Below, in pieces: positions 42,836 to 51,641 of a stretch of DNA of 64,000 nucleotides. How positions within the stretch are numbered: the first letter of the stretch is position 1; every line of letters begins with the position of its first letter. A model generated the notes under the pieces. That model saw only the letters and a list, made by a program, of their open reading frames with translations. It did no database searches and was not told the origin of the DNA. Source of the stretch: CAWDMC01 sp963803295 (GTDB lineage Bacteria > Acidobacteriota > Terriglobia > UBA7540); assembly GCA_963803295.1 (NCBI GenBank), contig CAWDMC010000010.1, positions 1 to 64,000 on the forward strand. The letters are read 5' to 3'. Both the position numbers and the translations under genes were made by a program.

Positions 42836-45058
42836 ATGAGCGCAACCGCAGTCATGCAACTTTCTTACGCCGACCGTCTCGCCGCCCTTCGCGAGGCCAA
42901 GCGGCGGCAAACGCTGGAGAAACAGCACGTACGCGGCGCTATGGATTTCGACGATCACGCCGTGATTCTACCGCCGGAGGAGATTCGCGAGACCGTACAG
43001 ACTCTCGGTGGCTCAGGGGTGTGCTTCACCGACGTCATCCTGAAAAGCTGGAAGCCCACGCCGAACCATCCCAGCGGCGGATTCTTCGGGCCGCGCTCCT
43101 GCGGCGAGAACTTTCGTGGATTGCTCGAAGCTCATCCGGTGTATATCGACCCGATGTCGTCGCTGGCCGGCGGATACATGGCGAACTTCATGTCATACCG
43201 GACGGTTACTTGGAACCCGGACATCGACTGCACCGAACTCCTGGCCGAGCACGCGAAGTACGAGACCATTCCGGCCATCGGCGGCGTGCAACACATGTGC
43301 CAGGATATGGAAATGGGGCTGCGACTCGGCTGGGGCGGCATCCTTGAGAAGATCCGCCGCTATAGGGCGGTGAATCCGGCGTCAGAAGATTTCTACGCCG
43401 GTCTTGAGCACATTGTCTTAGGCATGCAAAATTGGATTGGCCGCCACGCCGAGGCGGCCCGTCAGATGGCGGCGGAAGATGAGGACCTGCGCGAGAACCT
43501 CCTCGAAATGGCGGAGATCAACGAACACCTGGTTTCGAATCCGCCGCGAACCTTCCGCGAAGCCTGCCAGTGGAGCCTGTGGTATCAGAGCGCCGCCCGC
43601 ATGTACAACAGCAGCGGGTCGCTGGGCCGCCTGGACCAGATTCTGCTGCCTTACTATGAAGCGGACCGCAAGGCCGGCAAACTGACCGACGAGGAGGCCA
43701 TCTTCCATATCGCTTGCCACCTGGTGCGCGATACCGCCTACATCCAGCTTGGCGGGCCGGATACCAGCGGCAAGGAGGCAACCAACCGCCTGTCCTTCCT
43801 AATCCTCGAAGCGGCACACCGGCTGCGCATTCCGGCAAACATCGGCGTATGCGTCGGCAAAGACGTTGACCCCCGCCTGATGAGACGAGGGGTGGAGATC
43901 TTGCTCGAAGACCGCATTGGAGTGCCTAAGTTCCTGGGCGTCGACAACACCGTTGCCGGTTTCGCCGCCAACGGATTCCCACTTGAATTGGCGCGCGAGC
44001 GCGTGTACGCCGGTTGCCATTGGCTGGCGATCCCCGGGCGAGAGTACGCCCTGATGGACATCGTCAAACTTAACTTCGCCAAGATCTTCGAAGTCGCGCT
44101 GAGTGAAATGCTCTCGAATACGGCCACCGAGCCCAGCATGGAGAATTTGTGGCAGGGCTTCCGCGAGCACCTGCGTTCCGCCATGGATACGGTGGCCAAA
44201 GGCTACGACTTCCAGTACGAGCACATGCACGAGGTATTTCCGGAGATGTATCTCGATCTCCTTTGCCAGGGCACTATTGAAAAGGGCCTCGATGCGAGCA
44301 ATGGCGGTGTAGAGTTCTACACTTTCGGCGTCGATGGTTCGGCGCTGGCCACCGCGGCCGACTCGTTCGCAGCCCTCGAAGACAAAATCGACAAACAACA
44401 CCGCCTGACCTGGACGGAGCTGCGCACGTGCCTGGAATCGAATTGGGCGGGTGCGGAGGGTGAACGCGCCCGGGTGATGATGAAGAATTCGCCTCGCTTC
44501 GGAAGCGGCGGCTCGCTAGGCGACGAGTGGGCGGTGCGCATCGCCCGGACGTTCTCCGACACGGTAAAGAAGAAGCCCACCCCCAAGGGGTTCATGATGA
44601 TCCCGGGCCTTTTCTCCTGGGTGCTCAACCTTTCAATGGGGCGCAATATCGGAGCCACTCCCAACGGGCGCCATGCGGGCGACGCGATTTCTCATGGCGC
44701 CAATCCCGATCCCGGCTTCCGCAAGGATGGCGCGCCGACGGCGCTGGCGGTGGCAGTGGCCGCCGTGCAACCAGGCTATGGGAATGCCTCTCCGCTGCAG
44801 ATCGACCTCGATCCCAGCCATTCGAACACGCCCGATGATGTCGACAAGATTCTGGGGCTGATTCGCGGTCACTGCGACCTGGGCGGCACCCAGGTGAATA
44901 TCAACATTCTCAGCAAGGAGCAGATCCTGGAAGCTCATAAGGATCCCCGGAAATTCCCGGACCTGATCGTACGAGTAACAGGATTCAGCGCCTACTTCGC
45001 CAGCCTGTCGCCGGAAATGCGGCAGTTCGTGGTCGACCGGATTCTTTGTGATAACTGA
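42836..45058 (+). CDS. Glycyl radical enzyme of unassigned function (PFL/glycerol dehydratase superfamily)
   Basis: A 740-residue glycyl radical enzyme. The C-terminal radical loop is RVTGFSAYFASLS (Gly716), and the active-site cysteine is Cys394 in RVYAGCHWLAIPG. Superfamily landmarks include PVYIDPMSSLAGGY, the GVQHMCQDMEMGLRLGWGGIL region, and the late GRHAGDAISHGANPDPG segment. Known glycerol and propanediol dehydratases, choline lyase, hydroxyproline dehydratase and hydroxyphenylacetate decarboxylase carry Cys-x-Glu at the active site; here the residue two after Cys is Trp. Pyruvate formate-lyase has Cys-Cys, also absent. So the chemistry is likely C-C, C-S or C-O bond cleavage of an unrecognised substrate. 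GGAG lies eight bases before the ATG. The activase follows after 23 bases and then a transporter. It should work only when oxygen is low. Confidence 0.9.
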   Translation: MSATAVMQLSYADRLAALREAKRRQTLEKQHVRGAMDFDDHAVILPPEEIRETVQTLGGSGVCFTDVILKSWKPTPNHPSGGFFGPRSCGENFRGLLEAHPVYIDPMSSLAGGYMANFMSYRTVTWNPDIDCTELLAEHAKYETIPAIGGVQHMCQDMEMGLRLGWGGILEKIRRYRAVNPASEDFYAGLEHIVLGMQNWIGRHAEAARQMAAEDEDLRENLLEMAEINEHLVSNPPRTFREACQWSLWYQSAARMYNSSGSLGRLDQILLPYYEADRKAGKLTDEEAIFHIACHLVRDTAYIQLGGPDTSGKEATNRLSFLILEAAHRLRIPANIGVCVGKDVDPRLMRRGVEILLEDRIGVPKFLGVDNTVAGFAANGFPLELARERVYAGCHWLAIPGREYALMDIVKLNFAKIFEVALSEMLSNTATEPSMENLWQGFREHLRSAMDTVAKGYDFQYEHMHEVFPEMYLDLLCQGTIEKGLDASNGGVEFYTFGVDGSALATAADSFAALEDKIDKQHRLTWTELRTCLESNWAGAEGERARVMMKNSPRFGSGGSLGDEWAVRIARTFSDTVKKKPTPKGFMMIPGLFSWVLNLSMGRNIGATPNGRHAGDAISHGANPDPGFRKDGAPTALAVAVAAVQPGYGNASPLQIDLDPSHSNTPDDVDKILGLIRGHCDLGGTQVNINILSKEQILEAHKDPRKFPDLIVRVTGFSAYFASLSPEMRQFVVDRILCDN

Positions 45059-45081
45059 TTTCGCCTGAAGCGGGATGGTCA

Positions 45082-46059
45082 ATGCCGATGATTGAGCCAA
45101 CTAAACCGCGACCGGGCGACGCCAGTGCCGCCGCGCCGACGGGGCGCGTCTTTGACATCCAGCGGTTCTCCACCCACGACGGGCCTGGCATCCGCACCAC
45201 GGTCTTCCTCAAGGGCTGTCCGCTGCGCTGCCTGTGGTGTCACAACCCCGAAAGCATAAGCGGGTCACCTCTGATTTCCTTCCAGCCGGAAAAGTGCATT
45301 GCCTGCGGCGAGTGCGTTCGCGTCTGCTGGCACGGCGCGCACACGTTCGCGGCCCCAGGAACCAACGGCAGGGGACCGGCCCACCACTACGATCGTGGGA
45401 GTTGCGAAGTTTGCGGCGCCTGCACCCGTCACTGCGATACCCATGCCCTGGAGTTCGTGGGACGTAAGCTGACGGTCCAGGAAGTGATGAACGAGGTCTG
45501 CCAGGATAGGGCTTTCTACCGGACCTCGGGTGGCGGCCTTACGGTTTCGGGTGGAGAGCCTCTCTCCCAGATTGACTTCACGGCGGCGCTGCTCGTGGCC
45601 GCGCGGGAAGAGGGTATCCACCGATGTGTGGAGACCTCCGGTTTTTCGAGCTGGAACTGCCTTGAGCGGCTTCTCGGTCTGGTGGATTTGTTCCTGTTCG
45701 ACTTCAAAGAGACAGATCCAAAACGTCATCGGGAGTTCACCGGACAGGCGAATGACATCATCCTGAAGAATCTCCGCGCTCTCCACGAGGCGGGAGCGAA
45801 CATCCAGATTCAATGCCCGATTGTTCCTGGTTTCAATGAGCGTGAAGATCACTTTGCTGCCATTGCCGCTCTGGCCCGCTCGCTGCCCAATGTCACAGGC
45901 GTTCAATTGCTGGGATATCACCCCTTAGGCAAGAGCAAGCTCGATCGTTTCGGCTTGAGCCCAGCTGTAAGAACGCCGATCGAGCCGTTGTCGCGCGAGC
46001 GGCTGGAGCATTGGAGCGAATGGCTGCGCGAAAGAGGGGTTCGCGTGTTGCGCTCCTGA
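45082..46059 (+). CDS. Glycyl-radical enzyme activating protein (radical SAM)
   Basis: A 325-residue activase. The radical SAM cluster motif CPLRCLWC (Cys46, 50, 53) follows FSTHDGPGIRTTVFLKG, the classic activase opening. Between residues 72 and 118 there is a two-cluster ferredoxin insert (CIACGECVRVC and CEVCGACTRHC), as in dehydratase and lyase activases but not in the short pyruvate formate-lyase activase. GGGLTVSGGEPLSQ is the SAM-binding glycine-rich motif. It cleaves S-adenosylmethionine to abstract hydrogen from the glycine of its partner enzyme. The 23-base spacing after the glycyl radical enzyme makes the pairing clear. The ATG at 45082 has GGGATGG upstream. Confidence 0.96.
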   Translation: MPMIEPTKPRPGDASAAAPTGRVFDIQRFSTHDGPGIRTTVFLKGCPLRCLWCHNPESISGSPLISFQPEKCIACGECVRVCWHGAHTFAAPGTNGRGPAHHYDRGSCEVCGACTRHCDTHALEFVGRKLTVQEVMNEVCQDRAFYRTSGGGLTVSGGEPLSQIDFTAALLVAAREEGIHRCVETSGFSSWNCLERLLGLVDLFLFDFKETDPKRHREFTGQANDIILKNLRALHEAGANIQIQCPIVPGFNEREDHFAAIAALARSLPNVTGVQLLGYHPLGKSKLDRFGLSPAVRTPIEPLSRERLEHWSEWLRERGVRVLRS

Positions 46060-46150
46060 TATCGCATTATCGGGGCGGGCCCCGTACTGGGCCTTGGGCA
46101 CCCACGTGGTGCCCCTAATACATCGCGCCACATGACGGGGGAATACGACA

Positions 46151-47446
46151 GTGCCACAGCCCAAGAACGCTGCCACCCAAGAGCTCGACCTACCGCTCGT
46201 TTTGGATCCCTCCGCCATTCTCCCGGAAGAGCCACCAACTGCGCCTGTTGTCGTCCGGAAAGGTCCGGAGCCGCTGCTCTGGATCATGTTCCTGGCCTAT
46301 TTCACCTTCGGTCTCTCGGGCATTTTAGGCGCGCTCACACCCGATATTATTGCGGACTATCACTTCAGCCGTTTCGCCGCGGCACTATTAGGATCAGCGC
46401 TTTTTGTGGCAGTGGCCTTATTCGCTTTGCCGAGCGGCTTGCTCGCAGATCGTTTCGGAGCACGGCGGGTGATTCTGGCGGGGGTGTCCCTGATGGCATT
46501 GGGATGCCTGATAGTGTCCCAGTCGCATGCGTACGTGTTGATTCTCGCTATGACCTTTGCCATCGGAACCGGCATCACCATGCTCCAGACCAGCGGTAGC
46601 CCGCTGGTCCAACACCTTGATGCTCCCCAAAAGTATCATCGCAATCTCACCTACACTATCGGGTTCGCCACAGTCGGTGGCTTTCTCTCGATTTTCGTTC
46701 TTGCCTCTATCCGGGGTTCCGGCTACCCATGGCAGAAGTATTATCTTTTTTTCGCCGTCGTCTGCCTGGTTTTACTGGCACTGCTGAGCTTCTCGCGTTT
46801 CCCCGCAGGAGCGGCGTCTGAGCCGGTGCGCTGGGATGTGATCCTCAAGTTGCTGCGCAATCCGATCCTGCTGACCTACGGCTTGGGTTGCTATCTCTAC
46901 ACCGCCGCCGAAATCGGCACCTATTACTGGATTCCTAAGTTCTTCGAAGACGTACACGGCGTGCCGGCAGCGGTTTCGAACCCGCACGCCGCAACCTTCA
47001 TGCAGAGGGTGTTCCCCAGCCTGCCGGCCCTCGTATTTGCCACGTTTCTCGGAATGCAAGGCCTGGGAAGGCTTGTGGGGGGCTCGATACTGCATCGGTT
47101 CGGGGCTCGCCGGATCATGCGGATCTACGCGGTGTTGGCGCTCGCCAGTCTCCTGCTCGCGACCTTCGGCTCCAAGAACATGTCAGTAGCAGGCTTCGCG
47201 GCTTGTGGTCTGTTTACCTCGATCCTCTATCCTCTCATCTACAGCGGCACCATCAACAGCTTCTCCGGAAATCATGGCACGATTTCCGGTCTGCTGTGCA
47301 CGTCCTACATTGCTGCTGCGGTGGTGTGCCCCTTGCAAGGGTGGATCGGAGACCACAGTGGTATGCGGATGGCCATGCTGATCCCGGCGGCGGGCTATGC
47401 CTATGTAGTCGGTCTCGCTATCCTAGGCCGGGCAAGGTACGATTAA
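46151..47446 (+). CDS. MFS transporter, third gene of the glycyl radical operon
   Basis: A 431-residue 12-helix major facilitator. After a ~35-residue charged N-terminus, helix 1 reads LLWIMFLAYFTFGLSGILGAL. The loop 2-3 motif LPSGLLADRFGARRVILAG is the MFS signature, and its second-half counterpart is GRLVGGSILHRFGARRIMR. The overall style, with ALTPDIIADYHFSR after helix 1, recalls fucose permease-like (FHS) sugar transporters, but I would not fix a substrate. It is on the same strand as the glycyl radical enzyme and activase, 91 bases after the latter, and likely imports the substrate or exports the product. A hairpin (GGGCACC/GGTGCCC at about 46094-46113) lies in the gap. GTG start with GGGGGAA upstream. 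Confidence 0.88.
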   Translation: MPQPKNAATQELDLPLVLDPSAILPEEPPTAPVVVRKGPEPLLWIMFLAYFTFGLSGILGALTPDIIADYHFSRFAAALLGSALFVAVALFALPSGLLADRFGARRVILAGVSLMALGCLIVSQSHAYVLILAMTFAIGTGITMLQTSGSPLVQHLDAPQKYHRNLTYTIGFATVGGFLSIFVLASIRGSGYPWQKYYLFFAVVCLVLLALLSFSRFPAGAASEPVRWDVILKLLRNPILLTYGLGCYLYTAAEIGTYYWIPKFFEDVHGVPAAVSNPHAATFMQRVFPSLPALVFATFLGMQGLGRLVGGSILHRFGARRIMRIYAVLALASLLLATFGSKNMSVAGFAACGLFTSILYPLIYSGTINSFSGNHGTISGLLCTSYIAAAVVCPLQGWIGDHSGMRMAMLIPAAGYAYVVGLAILGRARYD

Positions 47447-47498
47447 ATTAAATAGTCCCCAGGTCTGTACCAGTCCGCCAGGCCCCCGTTTCCTTTGC

Positions 47499-47545
47499 CT
47501 TCCAAGGCGGCGTCGAGCCGCCGCACTCCAAGGCGCCTGCGCGCT
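47499..47545. repeat. REP-like hairpin element, family D
   Basis: The hairpin GGCGGC-gtcga-GCCGCC (47507-47523) is flanked by CCTTCCAAGG and CACTCCAAGGCGC. This TCCAAGGCGGCGTCGAGCCG style recalls a dispersed repeat I associate with Acidobacteriota and Verrucomicrobiota genomes, from memory and unsearched. It lies in the 558-base gap after the transporter. Confidence 0.5.
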
Positions 47546-47673
47546 CACGCAAAACCCTGTTCCGCGTGGCCCCGCGGGCGCAGCCTGCCTTTGACTGCGG
47601 TGGCGTCGGCCGCCTTATCTGTACGCTGATAATTTATCGATTGAGACATTGCCTGAGTTGTCGAGAGCGTGAC

Positions 47674-47695
47674 AATATACGGAAGTTGGTATATT
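47674..47695. promoter_or_regulatory. Inverted repeat, possible operator
   Basis: AATATAC (47674-47680) and GTATATT (47689-47695) form perfect 7-bp arms around an 8-base spacer, in the AT-richer part of the gap upstream of the Rieske/cytochrome b genes. The size fits a dimeric regulator site. The rest of the gap (47546-48004) has no other supported feature. Confidence 0.4.
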
Positions 47696-48004
47696 ACCGT
47701 TCAGGCGGAATTGGTCTCCGATTTCTTAGCACCTGACCGTTGACGTCCCAAATGCAGAATCGAAACAGACTCGCGCCGCATTTCGTGCTGACATTACTTT
47801 TGCAATTCAGCGAAACCACGATGACAAGGGGGCAGTGGCAGACGTTGGAGAATCGCGACTAGCGAAGAAATCGCTCGGTATGCTTACTAATAAGTCCGAG
47901 GCGAGCTGGGCCCTGACGTAAACTGCGCGACGTGAATGGGGCGAGGCGAGAGCAAACACTACAGAATCCGAACTCGTTGCCCTGCAGTAAGGAGAAGCTG
48001 GCGA

Positions 48005-48487
48005 ATGGCCAATGAGGAGAACATACACCGCAGAAGTTTTCTGTTGTCCATCTTTGCCATCGCGGGGACGATTGCGGCCGCTCTGGGAATACCTGCGATT
48101 GTCTATTTGTTCTTCCCGCCGAAATCGGCAAAGGCGTCATCATGGCTTGACGCCGGGAACATCGGCGACCTAAAAGTTGGGCAACCCGAGGAGTTGACCT
48201 TCCGCCGCTCCCAGGTGGATGGATGGAAGATCAAAAGCGAAAAGGCCACCACCTGGGTGGTGAGGCTCTCAGAAAAAGAAGTAGTTGCCTACTCTCCCTG
48301 GTGCACCCACCTCGGCTGCGCCTATCACTGGGATCAACAGAAGAGCCAATTCCTGTGCCCGTGCCACGGATCCGCATTTGCGATAGATGGAACGGTGGTC
48401 TACGGCCCCGCCCCCCGCCCCCTCGACCGGTACGAAGTGAAGCAGGAAGGCGAAGAGCTCTGGCTGGGCCAGATCCGTCAATCGTGA
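48005..48487 (+). CDS. Rieske iron-sulfur protein of a cytochrome bc complex
   Basis: A 160-residue membrane-anchored Rieske protein. The N-terminus HRRSFLLSIFAIAGTIAAALGIPAIVYLFF holds a twin-arginine-type signal that stays as the membrane anchor. The 2Fe-2S domain has both boxes, CTHLGC (residues 100-105) and CPCHGS (118-123), supplying two Cys and two His ligands plus the disulfide pair. It passes electrons from quinol at cytochrome b to a c-type heme. Its partner cytochrome b starts 11 bases later, so they form one operon. The ATG at 48005 is chosen for AAGGAG ten bases upstream; an in-frame ATG at 47936 would put 23 odd residues before the twin arginines. Confidence 0.95.
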   Translation: MANEENIHRRSFLLSIFAIAGTIAAALGIPAIVYLFFPPKSAKASSWLDAGNIGDLKVGQPEELTFRRSQVDGWKIKSEKATTWVVRLSEKEVVAYSPWCTHLGCAYHWDQQKSQFLCPCHGSAFAIDGTVVYGPAPRPLDRYEVKQEGEELWLGQIRQS

Positions 48488-48498
48488 GGTGACCTCGA

Positions 48499-50136
48499 GT
48501 GCGCGCATTAAAAGATAGGTTGTTCGATTGGCTGGACCATCGGACGGGGCTCGAGACTGCAATAAAGGACCTGCTCTATCACGAGATACCCGGATCGAGC
48601 AGTTGGCATCAGGTCTTCGGCAGCGTCGCCATATTCCTGTTTTTGGTTCAAGCGTTTACTGGGATTCTCCTCGCCTTCAATTATGCGCCGACCCCGGGCG
48701 ATGCCTATTACAGCGTCCGTTACATCGTCACCCAGACCGCTGCCGGGCAACTCATTCACGGCCTCCACCATTGGGGCGCAACGCTGATGATCGTGGTGGT
48801 GGTTGTGCATATGGCTCAGGTGTTCGTGTACGGCGCCTACAAGAAACCACGAGAGGCGACGTGGATGGTGGGGGTAGTTCTGCTGCTCCTGACGCTCGCC
48901 TTTGGCCTGACCGGTTATCTGCTTCCCTGGGACAATCGGGCCTATTGGGGAACCGTCGTGACCACGCAGATTGCCGGCCACGCCCCCCTGGTAGGCCAAT
49001 ACATGGACCGGCTGCTGGGGACGCAGAGCGGCGGTGGCGTAGGAGTCGTCACTTTTGCTCGCTTTTTCGCACTCCACGTGCTGATCCTCGCTCCCCTGAT
49101 GGGAATCCTGGTTGTGTTCCACGTCCATCTCGTTCGAAAGCACGGAGCGGCTCCAACTCCCGGGGATACCCTGCCCCCCAAGAGGTTTTATCCGGAACAA
49201 GTTCTCCGGGACGCCATCGCCACCTTCATTGCGTTCGTTCTGCTCTACGCCATGGCTCTGTTTGCGCAGGTGCCCCTCGAGCGATTGGCAGATCCCACTG
49301 ATACCACCTACATTCCGCGGCCCGACTGGTATTTCCTGTTTCTGTTTCAGCTGCTGAAGTTTTTCAAGGGCTCTCTGGAACCCATCGGCAGCGTCGTGTT
49401 GCCCAACTTGGCGATCCTGTTGCTGTTCCTCATTCCCTTCGTGGACCGCAAGAAGGTGATGAAATTAACCCAACGCGTCACCGCATTCGGGATTGTCGTT
49501 TTCGCGGCAGTTGCCTGGACGGCGCTCACGGTCGCTGCCATCAAGACCACGCCGAAATCGCCCGAGGTCCCGGCCGCATCGCCTGCCAGGGAGTGGGTAG
49601 GGCTCTCACCGGATGAGCTAGCGGGCATCGGATATTATCGAGCCGAGAGCTGCTCGGGCTGCCACAATTTGATCGAGGGATCTCCCAAGGTGGGTCCTAA
49701 CCTCGCGGGCGTTGGACAACACCGGACTGCCACCTGGATGATCGCGCACTTTAAGAATCCCTCGGGAGTCATACCCGGCAGCCCGATGCCACCCCTCCAG
49801 CTCAGCGACGCGCAATTGAATACGCTGGCCGCCTTTCTGCTCAAGTTGACCCCGACCAATGCCGAGGCTTTGGCCTCAACGCCGCAGTGGGCCGTCCAAG
49901 GGGCGCAGCTCTTCGTTGATCGGGGATGCGGGCTATGCCACACGGTCAACGGCGTCGGAACAAACCTCGGTCCACCTCTTAACGGTGTTGCCCAGCGACA
50001 CACGCGAGACTGGCTGGAAAAACACTTCGAGAATCCCCAGGCTCTCTCTCCCGGCAGCACGATGCCACCCTTCCGGTTCTCGGCGGACGAAATGAAAAAC
50101 ATCACATCGTACCTGCTGGCGCTTCCATCTTCTTAA
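48499..50136 (+). CDS. Cytochrome b fused to two cytochrome c domains
   Basis: A 545-residue fusion. Residues 1-~340 are cytochrome b with b-heme histidines in the helices around HGLHHWGATLMIVVVVVHMAQ and LHVLILAPLMGILVVFHVH, and the quinol-site motif PDWYF (in IPRPDWYFLFLFQ), where canonical cytochrome b has PEWY. After a last helix near 320-340 come two mono-heme cytochrome c domains. The first has CSGCH at 385-389 and a likely Met ligand in GSPMPP near 430. The second has CGLCH at 477-481 and GSTMPP near 522. The fused c domains probably replace a separate cytochrome c1. The start is GTG with GAGGTGACC upstream, directly behind the Rieske gene. Confidence 0.95.
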   Translation: MRALKDRLFDWLDHRTGLETAIKDLLYHEIPGSSSWHQVFGSVAIFLFLVQAFTGILLAFNYAPTPGDAYYSVRYIVTQTAAGQLIHGLHHWGATLMIVVVVVHMAQVFVYGAYKKPREATWMVGVVLLLLTLAFGLTGYLLPWDNRAYWGTVVTTQIAGHAPLVGQYMDRLLGTQSGGGVGVVTFARFFALHVLILAPLMGILVVFHVHLVRKHGAAPTPGDTLPPKRFYPEQVLRDAIATFIAFVLLYAMALFAQVPLERLADPTDTTYIPRPDWYFLFLFQLLKFFKGSLEPIGSVVLPNLAILLLFLIPFVDRKKVMKLTQRVTAFGIVVFAAVAWTALTVAAIKTTPKSPEVPAASPAREWVGLSPDELAGIGYYRAESCSGCHNLIEGSPKVGPNLAGVGQHRTATWMIAHFKNPSGVIPGSPMPPLQLSDAQLNTLAAFLLKLTPTNAEALASTPQWAVQGAQLFVDRGCGLCHTVNGVGTNLGPPLNGVAQRHTRDWLEKHFENPQALSPGSTMPPFRFSADEMKNITSYLLALPSS

Positions 50137-50319
50137 CCTTGGCCGGAAGAGCGGCGGGAGTAACCGAAACCACCACGCTCACGAGCCTCCCGAATCCGGT
50201 AGCGTAATGCGATTCAACACGCAGGGAGGTGGATTGTGAAACACCTGGAATCGGGGCTCCATCGGGGGCTCCATCCGCCAACAGGGACAAACTCATCCTA
50301 AAGCGCTAAACTGCCATTC

Positions 50320-51294
50320 ATGAATGGCAAGCGCCGCTTTGAAGAGCAACTCGCTGCTTTGGAGCAACTCCGTCACCAGCCGCCGCAAGCCTCGATCGAA
50401 CCGCTACGCCGGGCTCTCACCCATCGCTGCAATTACATTGTCGCCAAGGCGGCGGATTTGGTCCGAGAATTCCGCCTGCCCGAATTGATCCCCGAGATGC
50501 TAGTCGCCTTCGAACGGTGTTTCACCAACCCCGTCAAGACGGATCCACAGTGCTGGGCAAAGAACGCGCTAAGCCGCGCCTTGGCCACGCTGGAATTTCA
50601 GGACGCTACCGTCTTCCTTCGCGGGATGCGTCATATTCAACTTGAGCCTGTCTGGGGCGGGCACTCCGATACCGCCGCCACCTTGCGAGCGACGTGCGCT
50701 CTGGCTCTCGTACCGTGCCACAGTCTTCCGGAAACAGATCTGTTGAGCTGTCTCATTGAACTCTTTGCCGACAAGGAGAAATCTGTTCGTGTGGAAGCGG
50801 TCCGCGCTGTCGAGCAGGTCGGTTCAGCTTCCGCTGCGCTTCTGCTGCGCCTCCGGGCGACGATTGCCGGCGACGAACCGGAAGTGCTCGGCGGATGCTA
50901 CAACGGCATCCTGCACTTGGAAGGCACGGCGGCGATTCCCTGGGTCAGTCGCTTCCTCGCTGCTGCCGACGACGCTGCGGCAGAAGCAGCGTTGGCCATT
51001 GCTGCCGATCACTCCCCTCAAGCGTTCGCCGCCTTACAGGAAAGCTTCCTTCAGAGGCACGACCCGTGGTTCCAGGCCGTCCTGCTTTCCGCTATCGGTC
51101 TAACCCGGCAACAGGCGGCATTTGATTTTCTGCTCCACTTGGTGCGGACGGAGCCCTCCTGTGCGGAGGCTGCCATGGACGCCATTCTCCGGTCAATGCC
51201 CTCCGCGGAGATCACCAGGCAACTGGAGTCGATGGTTTCCGAAAATCCACGCCTGGCTCGGGCCTTTTCCGCGCGTCAAGCCGCCTCCTCTTGA
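50320..51294 (+). CDS. HEAT-repeat-like protein
   Basis: A 324-residue soluble protein with no signal peptide or membrane segment. It is built of helix pairs in the HEAT/PBS-lyase style: LRRALTHRCNYIVAKAADLVREF, LIELFADKEKSVRVEAVRAVEQVG, and AAEAALAIAADHSPQAFAALQESF. Repeats of this kind make curved scaffolds for protein binding. There is no catalytic signature. It follows the cytochrome bc genes after 183 bases on the same strand, but nothing ties it to respiration. The start ATG has no clear ribosome site. Family level is fairly safe; role unknown. Confidence 0.72.
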   Translation: MNGKRRFEEQLAALEQLRHQPPQASIEPLRRALTHRCNYIVAKAADLVREFRLPELIPEMLVAFERCFTNPVKTDPQCWAKNALSRALATLEFQDATVFLRGMRHIQLEPVWGGHSDTAATLRATCALALVPCHSLPETDLLSCLIELFADKEKSVRVEAVRAVEQVGSASAALLLRLRATIAGDEPEVLGGCYNGILHLEGTAAIPWVSRFLAAADDAAAEAALAIAADHSPQAFAALQESFLQRHDPWFQAVLLSAIGLTRQQAAFDFLLHLVRTEPSCAEAAMDAILRSMPSAEITRQLESMVSENPRLARAFSARQAASS

Positions 51295-51641
51295 AGTGGA
51301 CCAACCTCGCTCCCTACCGGGCGCTCATTTTCCAAGTCCGGCGCCCACCTTCGTGACGGAGCGGTAATCAAGCCCGAATGGAGAGTAAGAAGCGAATCGC
51401 AACTTTCGACCCTGCCAGCCCAAAGCCGATTCTCATCGTACTCACCGAACGCCGTAGAAGCGGGCGTGACTGGGCTTACTCTCACCTTGGAAGCGGCCTC
51501 GGTGGACGGCAGCGACCATTCAATCACCAATGGCCCCGTCAAACGTTTAAATATTATGTTCTGGATTTCGACAAGGGACTGGTATATATTTAGAGCCACT
51601 GGGCACCAGTGCGAGTAATCTTCTGTCCTGGAGGGAAGGAC
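51295..51641. other. Intergenic gap with no recognised feature
   Basis: The 347 bases before the DUF1553 gene contain an AT-rich patch (51545-51595) that probably holds its promoter, but I cannot pick a -35/-10 pair with confidence. The GGAGGGAAGG at 51630-51639 is the ribosome site of the next gene. Confidence 0.4.

Noticed and set aside
43799..44401. Minus-strand frame of 200 codons opposite the glycyl radical enzyme
   Set aside because: It overlaps the active-site cysteine region, where the plus-strand protein is strongly conserved.
51378..51593. 71-codon frame before the DUF1553 gene
   Set aside because: The translation has no pattern, and the stretch is AT-rich and promoter-like at its end.
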